From: Rhodospirillaceae bacterium
GTDB taxonomy: Bacteria > Pseudomonadota > Alphaproteobacteria > Kiloniellales > DSM-21159
Assembly (NCBI GenBank): GCA_006969625.1
Contig: CP030885.1
Coordinates: forward strand, 186,001-250,000
Direction of reading: 5' to 3'
DNA: 64,000 nt
The position numbers and the translations under genes were made by a program. Numbering within the stretch: position 1 is the first letter of the stretch; every line of letters starts with the position of its first letter. Below are positions 1 through 12,316 of the stretch, piece after piece. Under the pieces are notes generated by a model. The model did not search any database. It worked only from the letters and a program-made list of their open reading frames with translations, and was not told where the DNA came from.

Positions 1-690
1 GTGCCGGCCGACACCCAGGCGGCGATGCTGGTGGAGACCGGACGCCTGACCGAGCGGATCGCCACGTGGCTGCTGCGCATCGAGGCGCACCCGCTGGACA
101 TCGCCGCGGCGGTGAAGCGCTACGCGCCGGGCGTCGGCGAGCTGATCGCCGCTCAGCCCGGCCTGCTGTCGCCGACCGACGCCCGCCTGGTCGCCGAGCA
201 GGCGCAAGGCTACCGCGACCAGGGCGTGCCCAAGGGCCTGGCCGAACGCGTCGCCCGCCTGCACCTGCTGACCACCGCCTGCGACGTGGTGCGCCTGGCG
301 GAGCAGTCGGGGCTGGCGGTGGCGCAGGCCGGCGCGCTCTACACGGCGGTCGGCGAGCGCTTCGGATTCGACTGGCTGCGCCGAGCCGGCGGCAAGCTGC
401 CGAGCGACACCGCCTGGGACAAGCTGGCGATCACCGCGATCCAGGACGACCTGGAAATGGCGCAGTACCAGGCGGCGCTTTCGGTACTGGAGGCGGCGAA
501 GGCGGACAAGCGTCTAAAGACCGGCGCCAAGGTCGACCCCGGCAAGCTGCTGCAGCCCTGGATCGAACGCCGCAGCCCGCTGGTCGCCCGCAGCGAACAG
601 CTTCTCGCCGAACTGCGCGCCAGCGGCAACCCGGACCTCGCCATGCTGGCGGTCGCCAACCGCCAGCTCAAAAGCATGGTCGATGCGTAG
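1..690 (+). CDS. NAD-specific glutamate dehydrogenase, C-terminal part (5' end outside window)
   Basis: The last 229 residues of what looks like the large NAD-dependent glutamate dehydrogenase, which converts glutamate to 2-oxoglutarate and ammonia. Family members are around 1,600 residues, so only the helical C-terminal tail is here. The Rossmann and catalytic regions lie upstream of the window. Recognition rests on the family-typical tail, including 'GLAERVARLHLLTTACDVV' at about residue 80 and the 'FGFDWLRRA' stretch. The open frame runs to base 1, so the GTG there is probably an internal codon rather than a start. The gene ends with TAG, followed 15 bases later by a large palindromic element that could terminate its transcript. 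Confidence 0.85.
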   Translation: MPADTQAAMLVETGRLTERIATWLLRIEAHPLDIAAAVKRYAPGVGELIAAQPGLLSPTDARLVAEQAQGYRDQGVPKGLAERVARLHLLTTACDVVRLAEQSGLAVAQAGALYTAVGERFGFDWLRRAGGKLPSDTAWDKLAITAIQDDLEMAQYQAALSVLEAAKADKRLKTGAKVDPGKLLQPWIERRSPLVARSEQLLAELRASGNPDLAMLAVANRQLKSMVDA

Positions 691-704
691 ACGCGCGCGG
701 TCTC

Positions 705-861
705 GTCTCTGAGAGACCGTTTGAGAATGGGCCTGGAGGCCCATTCTCGGCACTGTTCCGTCCCGCGCCCCCACCCGGCCACCCAACGAGAGTATCCTGA
801 ATGGGTGGCCGGGTGGGGGCGCGGGACGGAACAGATCAATCTCAAACGGTCTCTGAGACCC
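705..861. repeat. Nested palindromic element with 33-bp perfect inner arms
   Basis: Three levels of symmetry are visible. The outer arms are 712-726 and 840-854 (15 bp, perfect). The first inner hairpin has 11-bp arms, 723-733 and 738-748, around TGGA. The second has perfect 33-bp arms, 753-785 and 802-834, around a 16-base loop. The flanks 705-717 and 849-861 are each small palindromes themselves. The RNA would fold into a two-branched structure. It lies downstream of the glutamate dehydrogenase gene and ahead of the convergent GDPD gene, so it could act as a two-way terminator. Its modular symmetry resembles a non-autonomous palindromic element (MITE or REPIN-like). I see no coding capacity; both strands give mirrored shadow frames. 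Confidence 0.85.
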
Positions 862-936
862 CTTTTCCTCGCGCGCCTACCGAAGGATGCGCCGAAGCTC
901 TTGGCGCCCAGGACACGGCATGAAGCGAGAGCCGCG

Positions 937-1698
937 TCAGTTCACCAGGGCGAGCAGCTCGTCGGGGACGTCGGTGATCAGGCAGTCGACGCCCCACTCC
1001 ACGAAGCGGCGGGCCTCCTCGGCGGCGTTCACCGTGAAGACGGCGAGCTGGTAGCCCTCGGCCTGCACGGCATGCACCTGGGCGCGCGTCAGGCCCTGGC
1101 GCCAGAGGTGGACGGAGAGGACCTCGAGCTGCGCCGCCTCGGCGGCCCAGTCGTCGGGCAGCGCCTCCCACAGGCGGCCGCGCGGCACTTCCGGCGCGTA
1201 GTCGCGCGCGACCTCCAGGCATTCGCGGGCGAAGGAGGAGATCAGCGGCGCCGGCAGGGTGTCCGGCCAGCCGCGGGTGACCAGGTCGAGCGTCGCCTCG
1301 GCGGTCTCGGCGGCGCGCCCCGGGGTCGGCTTCAGCTCCAGGTTCACGCCCAGCCCGAGCTCGGCGAAGAGCTCCATCGCCTCCTCCAGCAACGGCACCG
1401 GCTCGCCCTCCCACGCCCAGCCGAACCAGGCCCCGGCGTCGAGCTGGGCGACGGCGACGCTGGAGAGCTCGGCGACATTGACCGGATGGGCGCAGGTGCG
1501 CGCGAAGTTGTAGTCGTGATGCAGGATCGGCACGCCGTCGCGCGTCAGCATGACGTCCACCTCGACCCAGGTGGCGCCCAGCTCGACGGCGCGACGGATG
1601 CCGCCCAGGGTGTTCTCCGGCGCCCGCAAGGCGGCGCCGCGGTGACCGATCAGCGCCGGCAGGCGCAGGGCGGCCGGCTGCGACGGCGCGTCGCTCAC
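937..1698 (-). CDS. Glycerophosphodiester phosphodiesterase
   Basis: Hydrolyses glycerophosphodiesters from phospholipid turnover to sn-glycerol 3-phosphate and an alcohol. The 253 residues are the usual length for a cytoplasmic UgpQ-type enzyme, and no signal peptide is seen. Family motifs are intact: HRG at residues 19-21, APENT at 26-30, the metal ligands E46 and D48 in VEVDV, and H61 in LHHD. A later LELKP supplies another conserved Glu. The ATG overlaps the stop of the upstream acetyltransferase gene by four bases (ATGA), so the two are almost certainly co-transcribed and translationally coupled. Confidence 0.9.
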   Translation of the reverse strand: MSDAPSQPAALRLPALIGHRGAALRAPENTLGGIRRAVELGATWVEVDVMLTRDGVPILHHDYNFARTCAHPVNVAELSSVAVAQLDAGAWFGWAWEGEPVPLLEEAMELFAELGLGVNLELKPTPGRAAETAEATLDLVTRGWPDTLPAPLISSFARECLEVARDYAPEVPRGRLWEALPDDWAAEAAQLEVLSVHLWRQGLTRAQVHAVQAEGYQLAVFTVNAAEEARRFVEWGVDCLITDVPDELLALVN

Positions 1699-2444
1699 CA
1701 GCCGGCCTCGGACACCGTGCAGCCGGCCTCGTAGACCGACCGCGTGAGCTCGCTCAGGCGTGCGATCTGCCGCCCCTCGGCGTCGAAGTTGGCGGGGTCG
1801 AGCCAGCGCGTCAGCGCCGCGTCGAGCTGCGGCCAGAGGGTGTCAGTGACGGCGTACCAGGCGGTGTCGCGGTTGCGGCCCTTGTAGTGGGTGGCCTGCT
1901 TGAAGACGCCTTCGAAGCCCAGGCCGAGACGGCGGGCGGCGGCGCGCGAGGGCGCGTTGAGCGCGTCGCACTTCCACTCGTAGCGGCGGTAGCCGAGCGC
2001 GAAGGCGTTGCGCATGAGCAGCGCCATGGCCTCGGTCGCCGCGGCGGTGCCGGCCAGACGCGGGGACAAGCAGATGTGGCCGACCTCCAGACTGCCCGCC
2101 TCCGGGTCGATGCGCAGGTAGGAGGCGACGCCGATGGCGCGCGCGTCGCGGCGGTCGACGATGGCGAAGAACTGCGGGTCGTCCCCGGCGGCGACCTGCG
2201 CCACCCAGGCGCGGTAGGCGGCCAGGTCGTCGAAGGGTCCGTAGGCCAGGTAGGTCCACAGTCGTCCTTCCCTGTCCTCGGCATTGGCCGCGAAGAGCTC
2301 TTCGGCATGAGCGTCCGGATCGAGCGGCTCCAGGCGCACCACGCGACCCTCCAGGGCTTCGCGCGGCGGGCGCGGCGGCGGCGTCCAGCCCTGCAGCGGC
2401 CAGCCGACCGGCTGGCCGAGGTCGTTGCGTCGGGACTCGGGCAT
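1695..2444 (-). CDS. GNAT family N-acetyltransferase (RimJ/RimL type)
   Basis: Predicted acetyl-CoA-dependent N-acetyltransferase of 249 residues; the substrate is unknown. The RimJ/RimL layout is clear: 'GRVVRLEPLDPDAHAEELF' at the start of the domain, a central 'IGVASYLRIDPEAGSLEVGH' strand, and a C-terminal 'EWKCDALNAPSRAAARRLG' stretch typical of the acetyl-CoA-binding half. I chose ATG at 2444 (MPESRRND). The open frame continues upstream to 2558, but that extension encodes part of a REP-like palindrome, which argues against it being translated. It forms an operon with the GDPD gene through a 4-base overlap. Confidence 0.85.
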   Translation of the reverse strand: MPESRRNDLGQPVGWPLQGWTPPPRPPREALEGRVVRLEPLDPDAHAEELFAANAEDREGRLWTYLAYGPFDDLAAYRAWVAQVAAGDDPQFFAIVDRRDARAIGVASYLRIDPEAGSLEVGHICLSPRLAGTAAATEAMALLMRNAFALGYRRYEWKCDALNAPSRAAARRLGLGFEGVFKQATHYKGRNRDTAWYAVTDTLWPQLDAALTRWLDPANFDAEGRQIARLSELTRSVYEAGCTVSEAGW

Positions 2445-2502
2445 GCGGGAAAGACCTTCGCGGCTGGCGGATGTCGGCTCGACCGGCCCAGCACATACAG
2501 CG

Positions 2503-2537
2503 CCCCTTCGTCCTTCGACAAGCTCAGGATGAAGGGG
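2503..2537. repeat. REP-like palindrome, copy 1
   Basis: An imperfect palindrome with core TCCTTCGACAAGCTCAGGAT and outer arms CCCCTT/AAGGGG. It lies just upstream of the acetyltransferase gene. It is one of seven related copies in the window; this copy is oriented like copy 3 and opposite to copy 2, 54 bp away. Confidence 0.85.
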
Positions 2538-2591
2538 CTTTAGAAGGTTGCTGTCCAATCCCTCGTCCTGAGTTGCCAGTCAGAAGCCCTG

Positions 2592-2622
2592 CCTTCATCC
2601 TGAGCTTGTCGAAGGACGAAGG
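2592..2622. repeat. REP-like palindrome, copy 2
   Basis: Core ATCCTGAGCTTGTCGAAGGA, the reverse orientation of copy 1. Together, copies 1 and 2 form a head-to-head pair of the kind seen in REP doublets (BIME/REPIN). Confidence 0.85.
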
Positions 2623-2658
2623 CAGCCGGCGAAGCCGGCTTCATATGGAGCCAGGCAG

Positions 2659-2973
2659 ATGCCCTTCTGGGTCTACATTCTTCGATGTGCGGACGGCCGC
2701 TACTACACTGGGCTGGCTCAGCAGGATCTTGAGCGTCGTGTCGCCGAGCACAATGCCGGGACCTACGGCGGCTTCACCGCCCAGCGCCGCCCGGTCGAGC
2801 TGGTTTTCTCGCAGGAATTCGCGCGCGCCGACGAGGCTGTGGCCATGGAGCGCCGCATCAAGGGCTGGAGCCGTGCCAAGAAGGAAGCGCTGATCGCCGG
2901 CGAATGGCATCGCCTGCCGGATTTGGCGCGGGCCTACGGCGAACGCGAGCGGCCGGTAGAGGCCCCAGCGTAG
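2659..2973 (+). CDS. GIY-YIG domain protein (UPF0213-like, YhbQ type)
   Basis: A 104-residue single-domain GIY-YIG protein. The signature is 'WVYILRCADGRYYTGLA' at residues 4-20, followed by 'EHNAGTYGGFT' and 'RIKGWSRAKKEALI'. These match small stand-alone members annotated as putative endonucleases, whose cellular role is not settled. The ATG at 2659 has a GGAG eight bases upstream. The gene is flanked on both sides by REP-like palindromes, copies 2 and 3, so it sits as a single gene on a repeat-bounded segment. Such small genes are often found inserted among core genes in alphaproteobacteria. Confidence 0.85.
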   Translation: MPFWVYILRCADGRYYTGLAQQDLERRVAEHNAGTYGGFTAQRRPVELVFSQEFARADEAVAMERRIKGWSRAKKEALIAGEWHRLPDLARAYGERERPVEAPA

Positions 2974-2980
2974 CCGCGCG

Positions 2981-3015
2981 CCCCTTCGTCCTTCGACAAG
3001 CTCAGGATGAAGGGG
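2981..3015. repeat. REP-like palindrome, copy 3
   Basis: Same sequence and orientation as copy 1 (CCCCTT...AAGGGG outer arms). It sits between the convergent GIY-YIG and pnp genes, just beyond the pnp terminator. Confidence 0.85.
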
Positions 3016-3045
3016 CTGGAGTCGGTCGCTCTCCGACCGCCGGCC

Positions 3046-3090
3046 GAAAGAAAAAGAAAAGCGGCGGCGCCCGGGGGCACCGCCGCTTTC
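3046..3090 (-). terminator. Rho-independent terminator of pnp
   Basis: On the minus strand a 14-bp GC-rich stem (3058-3071 paired with 3076-3089, one mismatch, loop of four bases) is followed by a T-rich tract (the A-rich run 3046-3057 on the plus strand). It lies 23 bases past the pnp stop codon. Confidence 0.9.
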
Positions 3091-3112
3091 CTCGGTCTGT
3101 GGCGAGCTGGCC

Positions 3113-5230
<2,118 letters not shown>

Positions 5231-5338
5231 GCGGTTCCTCTTCAGTCCGGCCGGCGAGTGAGCGAAGCCGGACCCGCGCAAGACGCGCCGGCCTCGGGGA
5301 TGCCGAGGCGGGCGCGGCTTACGACGGCCCGGCTGTGC

Positions 5339-5373
5339 GAAACCGCCGCGGGCCGGCCGGCCGCGGGGGTTTC
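5339..5373 (-). promoter_or_regulatory. Hairpin in the rpsO-pnp intergenic leader
   Basis: The 313-base gap between rpsO and pnp holds one strong stem: 5339-5351 paired with 5361-5373, 12 of 13 pairs, nine-base loop, symmetrical GAAACC/GGTTTC ends. No T-tract follows, so it is a poor terminator. In E. coli the same gap carries an RNase III-cleaved hairpin through which PNPase autoregulates. A similar role here is inference. Nothing else coding is seen in the gap. Confidence 0.5.
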
Positions 5374-5543
5374 CGATATGCGTGCGGGAGATCGTCCGGG
5401 CCGCGTGCGCCGCGCCCTGTCGTCCTGCGCGGATGCGTGCACCGTCGCCGCGCGGGAGCGCGGAGCGGTGCGGCAGCGCGAGCAGGCGTGGGTCACGTGG
5501 CGCGCGGGTCCCGGGGATCGGCCCTGCAGTCCGGTCGGCCCGC

Positions 5544-5813
5544 CTAGCGGCGCAGGCCCAGGGACTTGATCAGCGACTCGTAGCGGCCCTGATCCTTCTT
5601 TTTCAGATAATCCAGCAGGCTGCGGCGCTGGCCGACCATGACCAGCAGACCGCGGCGCGAGTGGAAGTCCTTCTTGTGGGTCTTCATGTGCTCGGTGAGG
5701 TTGTTGATGCGCTCCGTCAGGATCGCCACCTGCACCTCCGGAGACCCGGTGTCGCCCTCGCCGCGGGCGTGTTCCTTGATGAGCGCGTCCTTGCGCTCGG
5801 CGGTGATGGACAT
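5544..5813 (-). CDS. rpsO: 30S ribosomal protein S15
   Basis: The 89-residue S15 protein binds the central domain of 16S rRNA early in 30S assembly. The full family signature is present: '[20 protein letters not shown]', '[18 protein letters not shown]' and the 'LLDYLKKKD' helix. The ATG start and length match the family exactly. It lies 21 bases downstream of truB and upstream of pnp, the conserved truB-rpsO-pnp order. S15 represses its own translation in several bacteria through the leader; nothing decisive can be seen for that here. Confidence 0.98.
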   Translation of the reverse strand: MSITAERKDALIKEHARGEGDTGSPEVQVAILTERINNLTEHMKTHKKDFHSRRGLLVMVGQRRSLLDYLKKKDQGRYESLIKSLGLRR

Positions 5814-5834
5814 CAGCTCTTTCTCTTCCCGACA

Positions 5835-6761
5835 TCACAGATTCAGGACCCGGATCGGCTTGACCTCCCCGCCCTCGAAACGGGCGATCGCCACCAGCCT
5901 GTCGCCGGACATGGCGCAGAGGGTGTCGCCGTTCTCGAGGTCGCGGATCCGATTCAGGTTGGAGCGGGCGAGCATGGATACCGCCTGACCCTGCCTCAAC
6001 CGGCTCGCCTCCAGGTCCGTCAAGGCCAGCGCCGGGATGTCGTCCAGCGCGGTCTCGACCGGGAGCAGCAGCTCCGCAGCATCGGCAATCTGGGCATTTT
6101 GCTCCAGGCTGTCCAGGGGAATCGCGGCTTCTTCGGTAAACGGGCCGACCGACAGGCGGCGCAGCACCGCAATGTGTCCGTGGCAACCGAGCAGCTCGCC
6201 GAGGTCGCGGGCGAGGCTGCGCATGTAGGCGCCCTTGCCGCAGTCGCATTCGAAGGTGGCATGGTCGGCGTCGTCAATCGAGACCAGCTCCAGCCGGTCA
6301 ATCCGCACGATCCGTGCCGCCAACTCCACCGCCTCACCCTCGCGCGCCAGGTCGTAGGCGCGCTGGCCCTCCACCTTGATGGCCGAGTAGGCCGGCGGGA
6401 CCTGGGAGATCTCGCCGACCAGCTTGCGCGCGGCCGCGTCGATCTCGGCGCGCTTCGGGCGCGCGTCGCTCTCCGCGACCACGGCGCCCTCGGCGTCGTC
6501 GGTCTCGGTCGCCTGGCCCCAGCGCACGGTGAAGCGGTAGGTCTTGTCGCCCTCCATCGCCCAGGCGACGGTCTTGGTCGCCTCGCCGAAGGCGAGCGGC
6601 AGGACGCCGGTCGCCAGCGGGTCCAGCGTCCCGCCGTGCCCGGCCTTGCGGGCGTCGAGCAGGCGACGCACCCGATTGAGCACATCGGTGGAGGTCAAGC
6701 CGGCCGGCTTGTCGATCACCAGCCAGCCGTTCAGGTCGCGCCCCTTACGTCGCCGAGCCAT
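5835..6761 (-). CDS. truB: tRNA pseudouridine(55) synthase
   Basis: Isomerises U55 in the T-loop of tRNAs to pseudouridine. The 308 residues contain 'NGWLVIDKPAGLTSTDVLNR' at 11-30 and the catalytic motif 'GHGGTLDPLATGVLP' with D47 as the nucleophile. The C-terminal part ('GDTLCAMSGDRLVAIARFEG') is a PUA-like domain. The start overlaps the 3' end of rbfA by 17 bases, so the pair is translationally coupled. It belongs to the rimP-nusA-ylxR-infB-rbfA-truB-rpsO-pnp transcription unit or chain. Confidence 0.97.
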   Translation of the reverse strand: MARRRKGRDLNGWLVIDKPAGLTSTDVLNRVRRLLDARKAGHGGTLDPLATGVLPLAFGEATKTVAWAMEGDKTYRFTVRWGQATETDDAEGAVVAESDARPKRAEIDAAARKLVGEISQVPPAYSAIKVEGQRAYDLAREGEAVELAARIVRIDRLELVSIDDADHATFECDCGKGAYMRSLARDLGELLGCHGHIAVLRRLSVGPFTEEAAIPLDSLEQNAQIADAAELLLPVETALDDIPALALTDLEASRLRQGQAVSMLARSNLNRIRDLENGDTLCAMSGDRLVAIARFEGGEVKPIRVLNL

Positions 6762-7194
6762 CGGACTCCTCGTCGCTCTGCGTCCCCGTGTCGCTCTGCG
6801 ACTCCGCGTCGCCGGCCACGTCGCGCCGCACCCGCTCGCTGCGCAGGATGCGCTCGACCCGCTGCGCCTCGTCGAAGGAGCGGTCGGGCTGGAACGCCAA
6901 GCGTGGGGTGAAGCGCAGGTTCAGGCGGCGCGCCAGCTCGTGGCGCAGCGCCGGCGCCGCCTGGCGCAGGTCGGCCAGGGTCCCGGGCATGTCGCCGCCG
7001 CCGAGCGGCGTGACGAAGGCCGTCGCCGCCTTCAGGTCGGGGCTGACGCGCACCTCCGTCACCGTGATGTCCCGGCCGGCCAGCAGGTCGATGTGGGTGC
7101 CGCCTTCCAGCAGAAGCTGCGCCAGCACGTGACGGATCTGCTCGCCGACGCGCAACTGCCGCTGACTCGGCGCCTTCGCCGCTCCGCGAGTCAT
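6745..7194 (-). CDS. rbfA: Ribosome-binding factor A
   Basis: A cold-adaptation and 30S maturation factor that binds near helix 1 of 16S rRNA. The KH-like core is visible from 'RQLRVGEQIRHVLAQLLLEG' through 'ITVTEVRVSPDLKAATAFV' to 'RFTPRLAFQPDRSFDEAQRV'. A Ser/Asp/Glu-rich tail of about 25 residues follows. I chose ATG at 7194 (MTRGAAKAPSQ), which has GAGAG directly upstream; the longer open frame to 7398 would run into infB. With this start the protein is 149 residues, slightly long because of the acidic tail. Confidence 0.95.
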   Translation of the reverse strand: MTRGAAKAPSQRQLRVGEQIRHVLAQLLLEGGTHIDLLAGRDITVTEVRVSPDLKAATAFVTPLGGGDMPGTLADLRQAAPALRHELARRLNLRFTPRLAFQPDRSFDEAQRVERILRSERVRRDVAGDAESQSDTGTQSDEESDGSAT

Positions 7195-7307
7195 CTCTCG
7201 TCCCGAAAATCCCGCCTGCTGGATCGCCGGAGGCCGCACGCCCCCGAGGCTACGTTGCGTGCCGCGCCGTCTCCTCCAAGGAGGGAAGGGGCGGCCGAGC
7301 GCGAGCC

Positions 7308-9923
7308 CTAGAGCGTGCGCGCCACCTCGACGATCTCGTAGCACTCGATGCGGTCGCCTTCCTGAATGTCCTGGTAGTTCTCGAAGGCCATGCCGCATTC
7401 GTAGCCCTGCTGCACCTCGCGGACCTCGTCCTTGAAGCGGCGCAGCGACTTCAGCACGCCGTCGTGGATCACCACGTCGTCGCGCAGCAGGCGGACCCGG
7501 GCGCCGCGCTTGACCTGGCCCTCGGTGACCATGCAGCCGGCGACCTTGCCGACCTTGCTCATGGTGAAGATCGCGCGGATCTCGGCGTAGCCCAGGAAGG
7601 TCTCGCGCTGCTCCGGCGCCAGCATGCCCGAGAGCGCCTGCTTCATGTCGTCGATCAGCTCGTAGATGATCGAGTAGTAGCGGATGTCGACGTTGTCGCG
7701 GCGCGCGTGCTCGCGGGCCTGGGCGTTGGCGCGCACGTTGAAGGCGACGATCGTCGCGTTCGAGGCGCGCGCCAGGGTGACGTCCGACTCGTTGATGCCG
7801 CCGACGCCCGAGTGCAGCACCTGCACCTTGACTTCCTCGGTCGAGAGCCTGTCGAGCGCGCCGAGGATCGCCTCCAGCGAGCCGTGCACGTCGGTCTTGA
7901 CCACGACCGGCAGGTTGGCCGCCTCGCCCTCCTTGATCTTCGAGAGCATCTGGTCGAGCGTGCCGCGGCCCTGGGTTGTCAGCTCCGCCTGGCGGCGCTT
8001 TTCCTGGCGGAAGGCGGCGACCTCGCGCGCGCGCGCGTCGTCCTCGACGACGATCAGTTCGTCGCCGGCCTGCGGCGTGCCGGACAGGCCGAGCACCTCG
8101 ACGGGCTGCGAGGGGCCGGCCTCCTTGACCTGCTCGCCCCGGTCGTTGATCAGGGCGCGGACGCGGCCGGACTCGGCGCCTGCAACGAAGATGTCGCCGA
8201 CCCTGACGGTGCCGCGCTGGATCAGCACGGTGGCCACCGAGCCGCGGCCCTGCTCCAGCTTCGCCTCGACGACGACGCCCTCGGCGCGGCGCTCGGGATT
8301 GGCCGTCAGCTCCAGCAGCTCGGCCTGCAGGGAGATCGCCTCTTCCAGGTCCTCGAGGCCCTGGCCGGTGGTCGCGGAGACCGGCACGCAGATGATGTCG
8401 CCGCCCATATCGTCGGGCACCAACTCGTGCTGCAGCAGCTCGGTCTTCACCCGCTGGGGGTCGGCCTCCGGCTTGTCGATCTTGTTGATCGCCACGATGA
8501 TCGGGACCTCGGCCGCCTTGGCGTGGCTGATCGCCTCTACCGTCTGCGCCATGATGCCGTCGTCGGCGGCGACCACCAGGATCACGATGTCGGTCACGTT
8601 GGCGCCTCGCGCGCGCATCTCAGTGAAGGCGGCGTGGCCCGGTGTGTCCAGGAAGGTGATGCGGTTGCCCGAGGGCGCGACGATCTGGTAGGCGCCAATG
8701 TGCTGAGTGATGCCGCCGGCCTCGTGCGCCACCACGTCGGTCTTGCGCAGCGCGTCCAGCAGGCTGGTCTTGCCGTGGTCGACGTGGCCCATGATGGTGA
8801 CCACCGGCGGGCGCGGCTGCATCTTCTCCGGCGCGTCCGCCTCGTCGCGCAGGCCGATCTCGATGTCGTCGGCGGACACGCGCTTGGCGCGATGGCCGAA
8901 CTCCTCGACCACCAGTTCGGCGGTGTCGGCGTCGATCGTCTGGGTGATGGTCGCCATCACGCCCATCTTGAACAGCGCCTTGACCACGTCGCCGCCGCGC
9001 TCGGCCATGCGGTTGGCCAGCTCCTGCACGGTGATCGCCTCTGGGACGGTGACGTCGCGGACCACCTTCGCGCCCTTCTGCAGCGCCTCGCGCGACTTCT
9101 GCTTCTCGCGCTCGCGCTGACGCTTGAGCGCGGCGAGCGAGCGCACGCGATCCTCGCTCTCGTCGTCGAGCGCCTGGCTGATCGTCAGCTTGCCCTGGCG
9201 ACGGCGCGGCTCGCCCTTCTTGGCGGCGGGCGCCGGCGCCGGCTTGGCCTTGCGCTTGCGGGTCTCCTCCTCGTCCTCGGCGGCGCGGCGCTTCGGTGCG
9301 GCGGCCTCCTTGACCGGAGCGGTGGCCTGCTTGGCGGCGATCTCCTCGGGCGTCGGCACGGCCGTCGGCTCGGCCTGCGGCTCGCCCGCGGCCGGCGCAG
9401 CTTCAGCGCCCGGGGCCTGCGTCGGCGCGGCGGCGGCCGTCTCCTCGGCGCGGCGCTTGGCCTCGGCCTCCTCCTCCTCGGCCTTGCGTGCGGCCTCCTC
9501 TTCGGCGCGGCGGTGCGCCTGCTCGGCCTCGCGCGCCTGACGCTCGGCCTCCTGCTTGGCGCGGCGCTCGCGCTCGACCTGGGCCAACTCGATGGCGCGC
9601 TGGCGCGCCTGGCGCTCGGCCGGCGTCAGGTTGGACAGGTCCTCGGGGGGCTGCGGCGCCGGCGCGGGCGCGGCGGCGCCGGGCGTGGGCGCGGGCGCCT
9701 CGGTCTCGGCCTCGCCGCCGCGGACCTCCGCCATCTTGCCGCCTTCGCCGGGGCGATAGGTGCGCTTGCGCTTGACCTCGACCTGGACGGTCTTGCTGCG
9801 GCCGTGGCTGAAGGACTGCCGCACCTGACCCGTCTCGACCGTCTTCTTGAGCTCGAGCGTCTTCGGCCGGCTGAGCGACAGCGGCTTCTTTTCCCCGGTC
9901 TTGTCTTCTTTGGTCGTCGTCAT
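7308..9923 (-). CDS. infB: Translation initiation factor IF-2
   Basis: A GTPase that places initiator fMet-tRNA in the 30S P site and promotes subunit joining. It has 871 residues. A short conserved N-terminal segment is followed by a low-complexity Ala/Glu/Arg/Pro stretch (about residues 75-260, alternating charge, probably helical or disordered) and the IF2-N region. The GTPase domain has '[14 protein letters not shown]', 'DTPGHAAF' and 'NKID'. Domains II-IV end in '[20 protein letters not shown]'. The ATG start lies 12 bases after the ylxR stop. The charged N-terminal linker is normal for alphaproteobacterial IF-2. Confidence 0.98.
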   Translation of the reverse strand: MTTTKEDKTGEKKPLSLSRPKTLELKKTVETGQVRQSFSHGRSKTVQVEVKRKRTYRPGEGGKMAEVRGGEAETEAPAPTPGAAAPAPAPQPPEDLSNLTPAERQARQRAIELAQVERERRAKQEAERQAREAEQAHRRAEEEAARKAEEEEAEAKRRAEETAAAAPTQAPGAEAAPAAGEPQAEPTAVPTPEEIAAKQATAPVKEAAAPKRRAAEDEEETRKRKAKPAPAPAAKKGEPRRRQGKLTISQALDDESEDRVRSLAALKRQREREKQKSREALQKGAKVVRDVTVPEAITVQELANRMAERGGDVVKALFKMGVMATITQTIDADTAELVVEEFGHRAKRVSADDIEIGLRDEADAPEKMQPRPPVVTIMGHVDHGKTSLLDALRKTDVVAHEAGGITQHIGAYQIVAPSGNRITFLDTPGHAAFTEMRARGANVTDIVILVVAADDGIMAQTVEAISHAKAAEVPIIVAINKIDKPEADPQRVKTELLQHELVPDDMGGDIICVPVSATTGQGLEDLEEAISLQAELLELTANPERRAEGVVVEAKLEQGRGSVATVLIQRGTVRVGDIFVAGAESGRVRALINDRGEQVKEAGPSQPVEVLGLSGTPQAGDELIVVEDDARAREVAAFRQEKRRQAELTTQGRGTLDQMLSKIKEGEAANLPVVVKTDVHGSLEAILGALDRLSTEEVKVQVLHSGVGGINESDVTLARASNATIVAFNVRANAQAREHARRDNVDIRYYSIIYELIDDMKQALSGMLAPEQRETFLGYAEIRAIFTMSKVGKVAGCMVTEGQVKRGARVRLLRDDVVIHDGVLKSLRRFKDEVREVQQGYECGMAFENYQDIQEGDRIECYEIVEVARTL

Positions 9924-9935
9924 GGTCTCTCTAGT

Positions 9936-10628
9936 CTAACGCGCTTTGCGTTCCCTGGCCGCCCGCTTCGCGGACGCGGCCTCTTCATAACTCACAATCT
10001 GGTCCGCCGTCGAAGCAAGTTGGCGGGCGAGTCCGCCGGGCGCCACCGCGACGTGGACCACACTGGGCCGGGCGAAGGCCGCGCCCAGCTCGTCCTGGTC
10101 GAACAGCTCGACCAACTTCGGACCGCCCGCCGGAACCCCGGCCGGGGCAGCCTCCGGCCCGGCCTCGGCCAGCGTCTCCTGGAGCGCGCGCATCAACCCG
10201 GCCAGCCGCTCACGCCCGCCGGCCGCCCCGTCGCGCGCCTGGATGACCAGGGCGCAGCGGCCCTGCTCCAGCCACATCTTGGCGCGGTCGAAGCCGGCGA
10301 CCGCCTGGCCGGCCCGGTTGGCGAAGCCGACCAGGTCGAGCGCGCGACGGCGCAGCAGCAGCCCGACGGTATCCGGCATGTCCGCCGGAACCTCGACCGG
10401 CCGACGCGCCGCCTTGTCGAACAGGCGCTTGTCGATTGCGGTCTGCAGCAGCGCGCGATCGGGCGCGACGTAGAGGCCGCGCCCCGGCAGCTTGCCGCCC
10501 AGGTCAGGCACCAGGACGCCGTCGGGCGCGACGACGAAGCGCAGCAGGCCGCCCTTCGGATGGCTCGCCCGGGTGACCAGGCAACGCCGGCGCGGCGCCG
10601 CCGCGCGGGTGCCGCGGCCGGCCGGCAT
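9936..10628 (-). CDS. YlxR-family RNA-binding protein fused to an L7Ae-like domain
   Basis: A 230-residue protein between nusA and infB, the standard ylxR position. The N-terminal part is the YlxR/DUF448 fold ('RRRCLVTRASHPKGGLLRFV', then 'GRGLYVAPDRALLQTAI'). The C-terminal part, from about residue 90, resembles an L7Ae/L30e-like RNA-binding domain ('LDLVGFANRAGQAVAGFDRA'). The two-domain form is common in alphaproteobacteria. I chose ATG at 10628 because AGGAGA stands five to six bases upstream. ATG at 10664 also lies after the nusA stop, but its Shine-Dalgarno is poorly spaced. The likely role is in RNA or ribosome metabolism; the exact function is unknown to me. Confidence 0.85.
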   Translation of the reverse strand: MPAGRGTRAAAPRRRCLVTRASHPKGGLLRFVVAPDGVLVPDLGGKLPGRGLYVAPDRALLQTAIDKRLFDKAARRPVEVPADMPDTVGLLLRRRALDLVGFANRAGQAVAGFDRAKMWLEQGRCALVIQARDGAAGGRERLAGLMRALQETLAEAGPEAAPAGVPAGGPKLVELFDQDELGAAFARPSVVHVAVAPGGLARQLASTADQIVSYEEAASAKRAARERKAR

Positions 10629-10695
10629 CCGGCTCTCCTGTGCGTCCTGGGGGCGTGCCTGCATTGCGGTCGTCGTCGGCTCCTCGCGTCTCGTC

Positions 10696-12297
<1,602 letters not shown>

Positions 12298-12316
12298 CGC
12301 TCTTCGTCGTCCGTCC

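Noticed and set aside
705..861. Mirrored peptides on both strands (a repeated 'WVAGWGRGTEQ' phrase) as a real gene
   Set aside because: They arise only from the 33-bp perfect inverted repeat; no start site or family supports translation.
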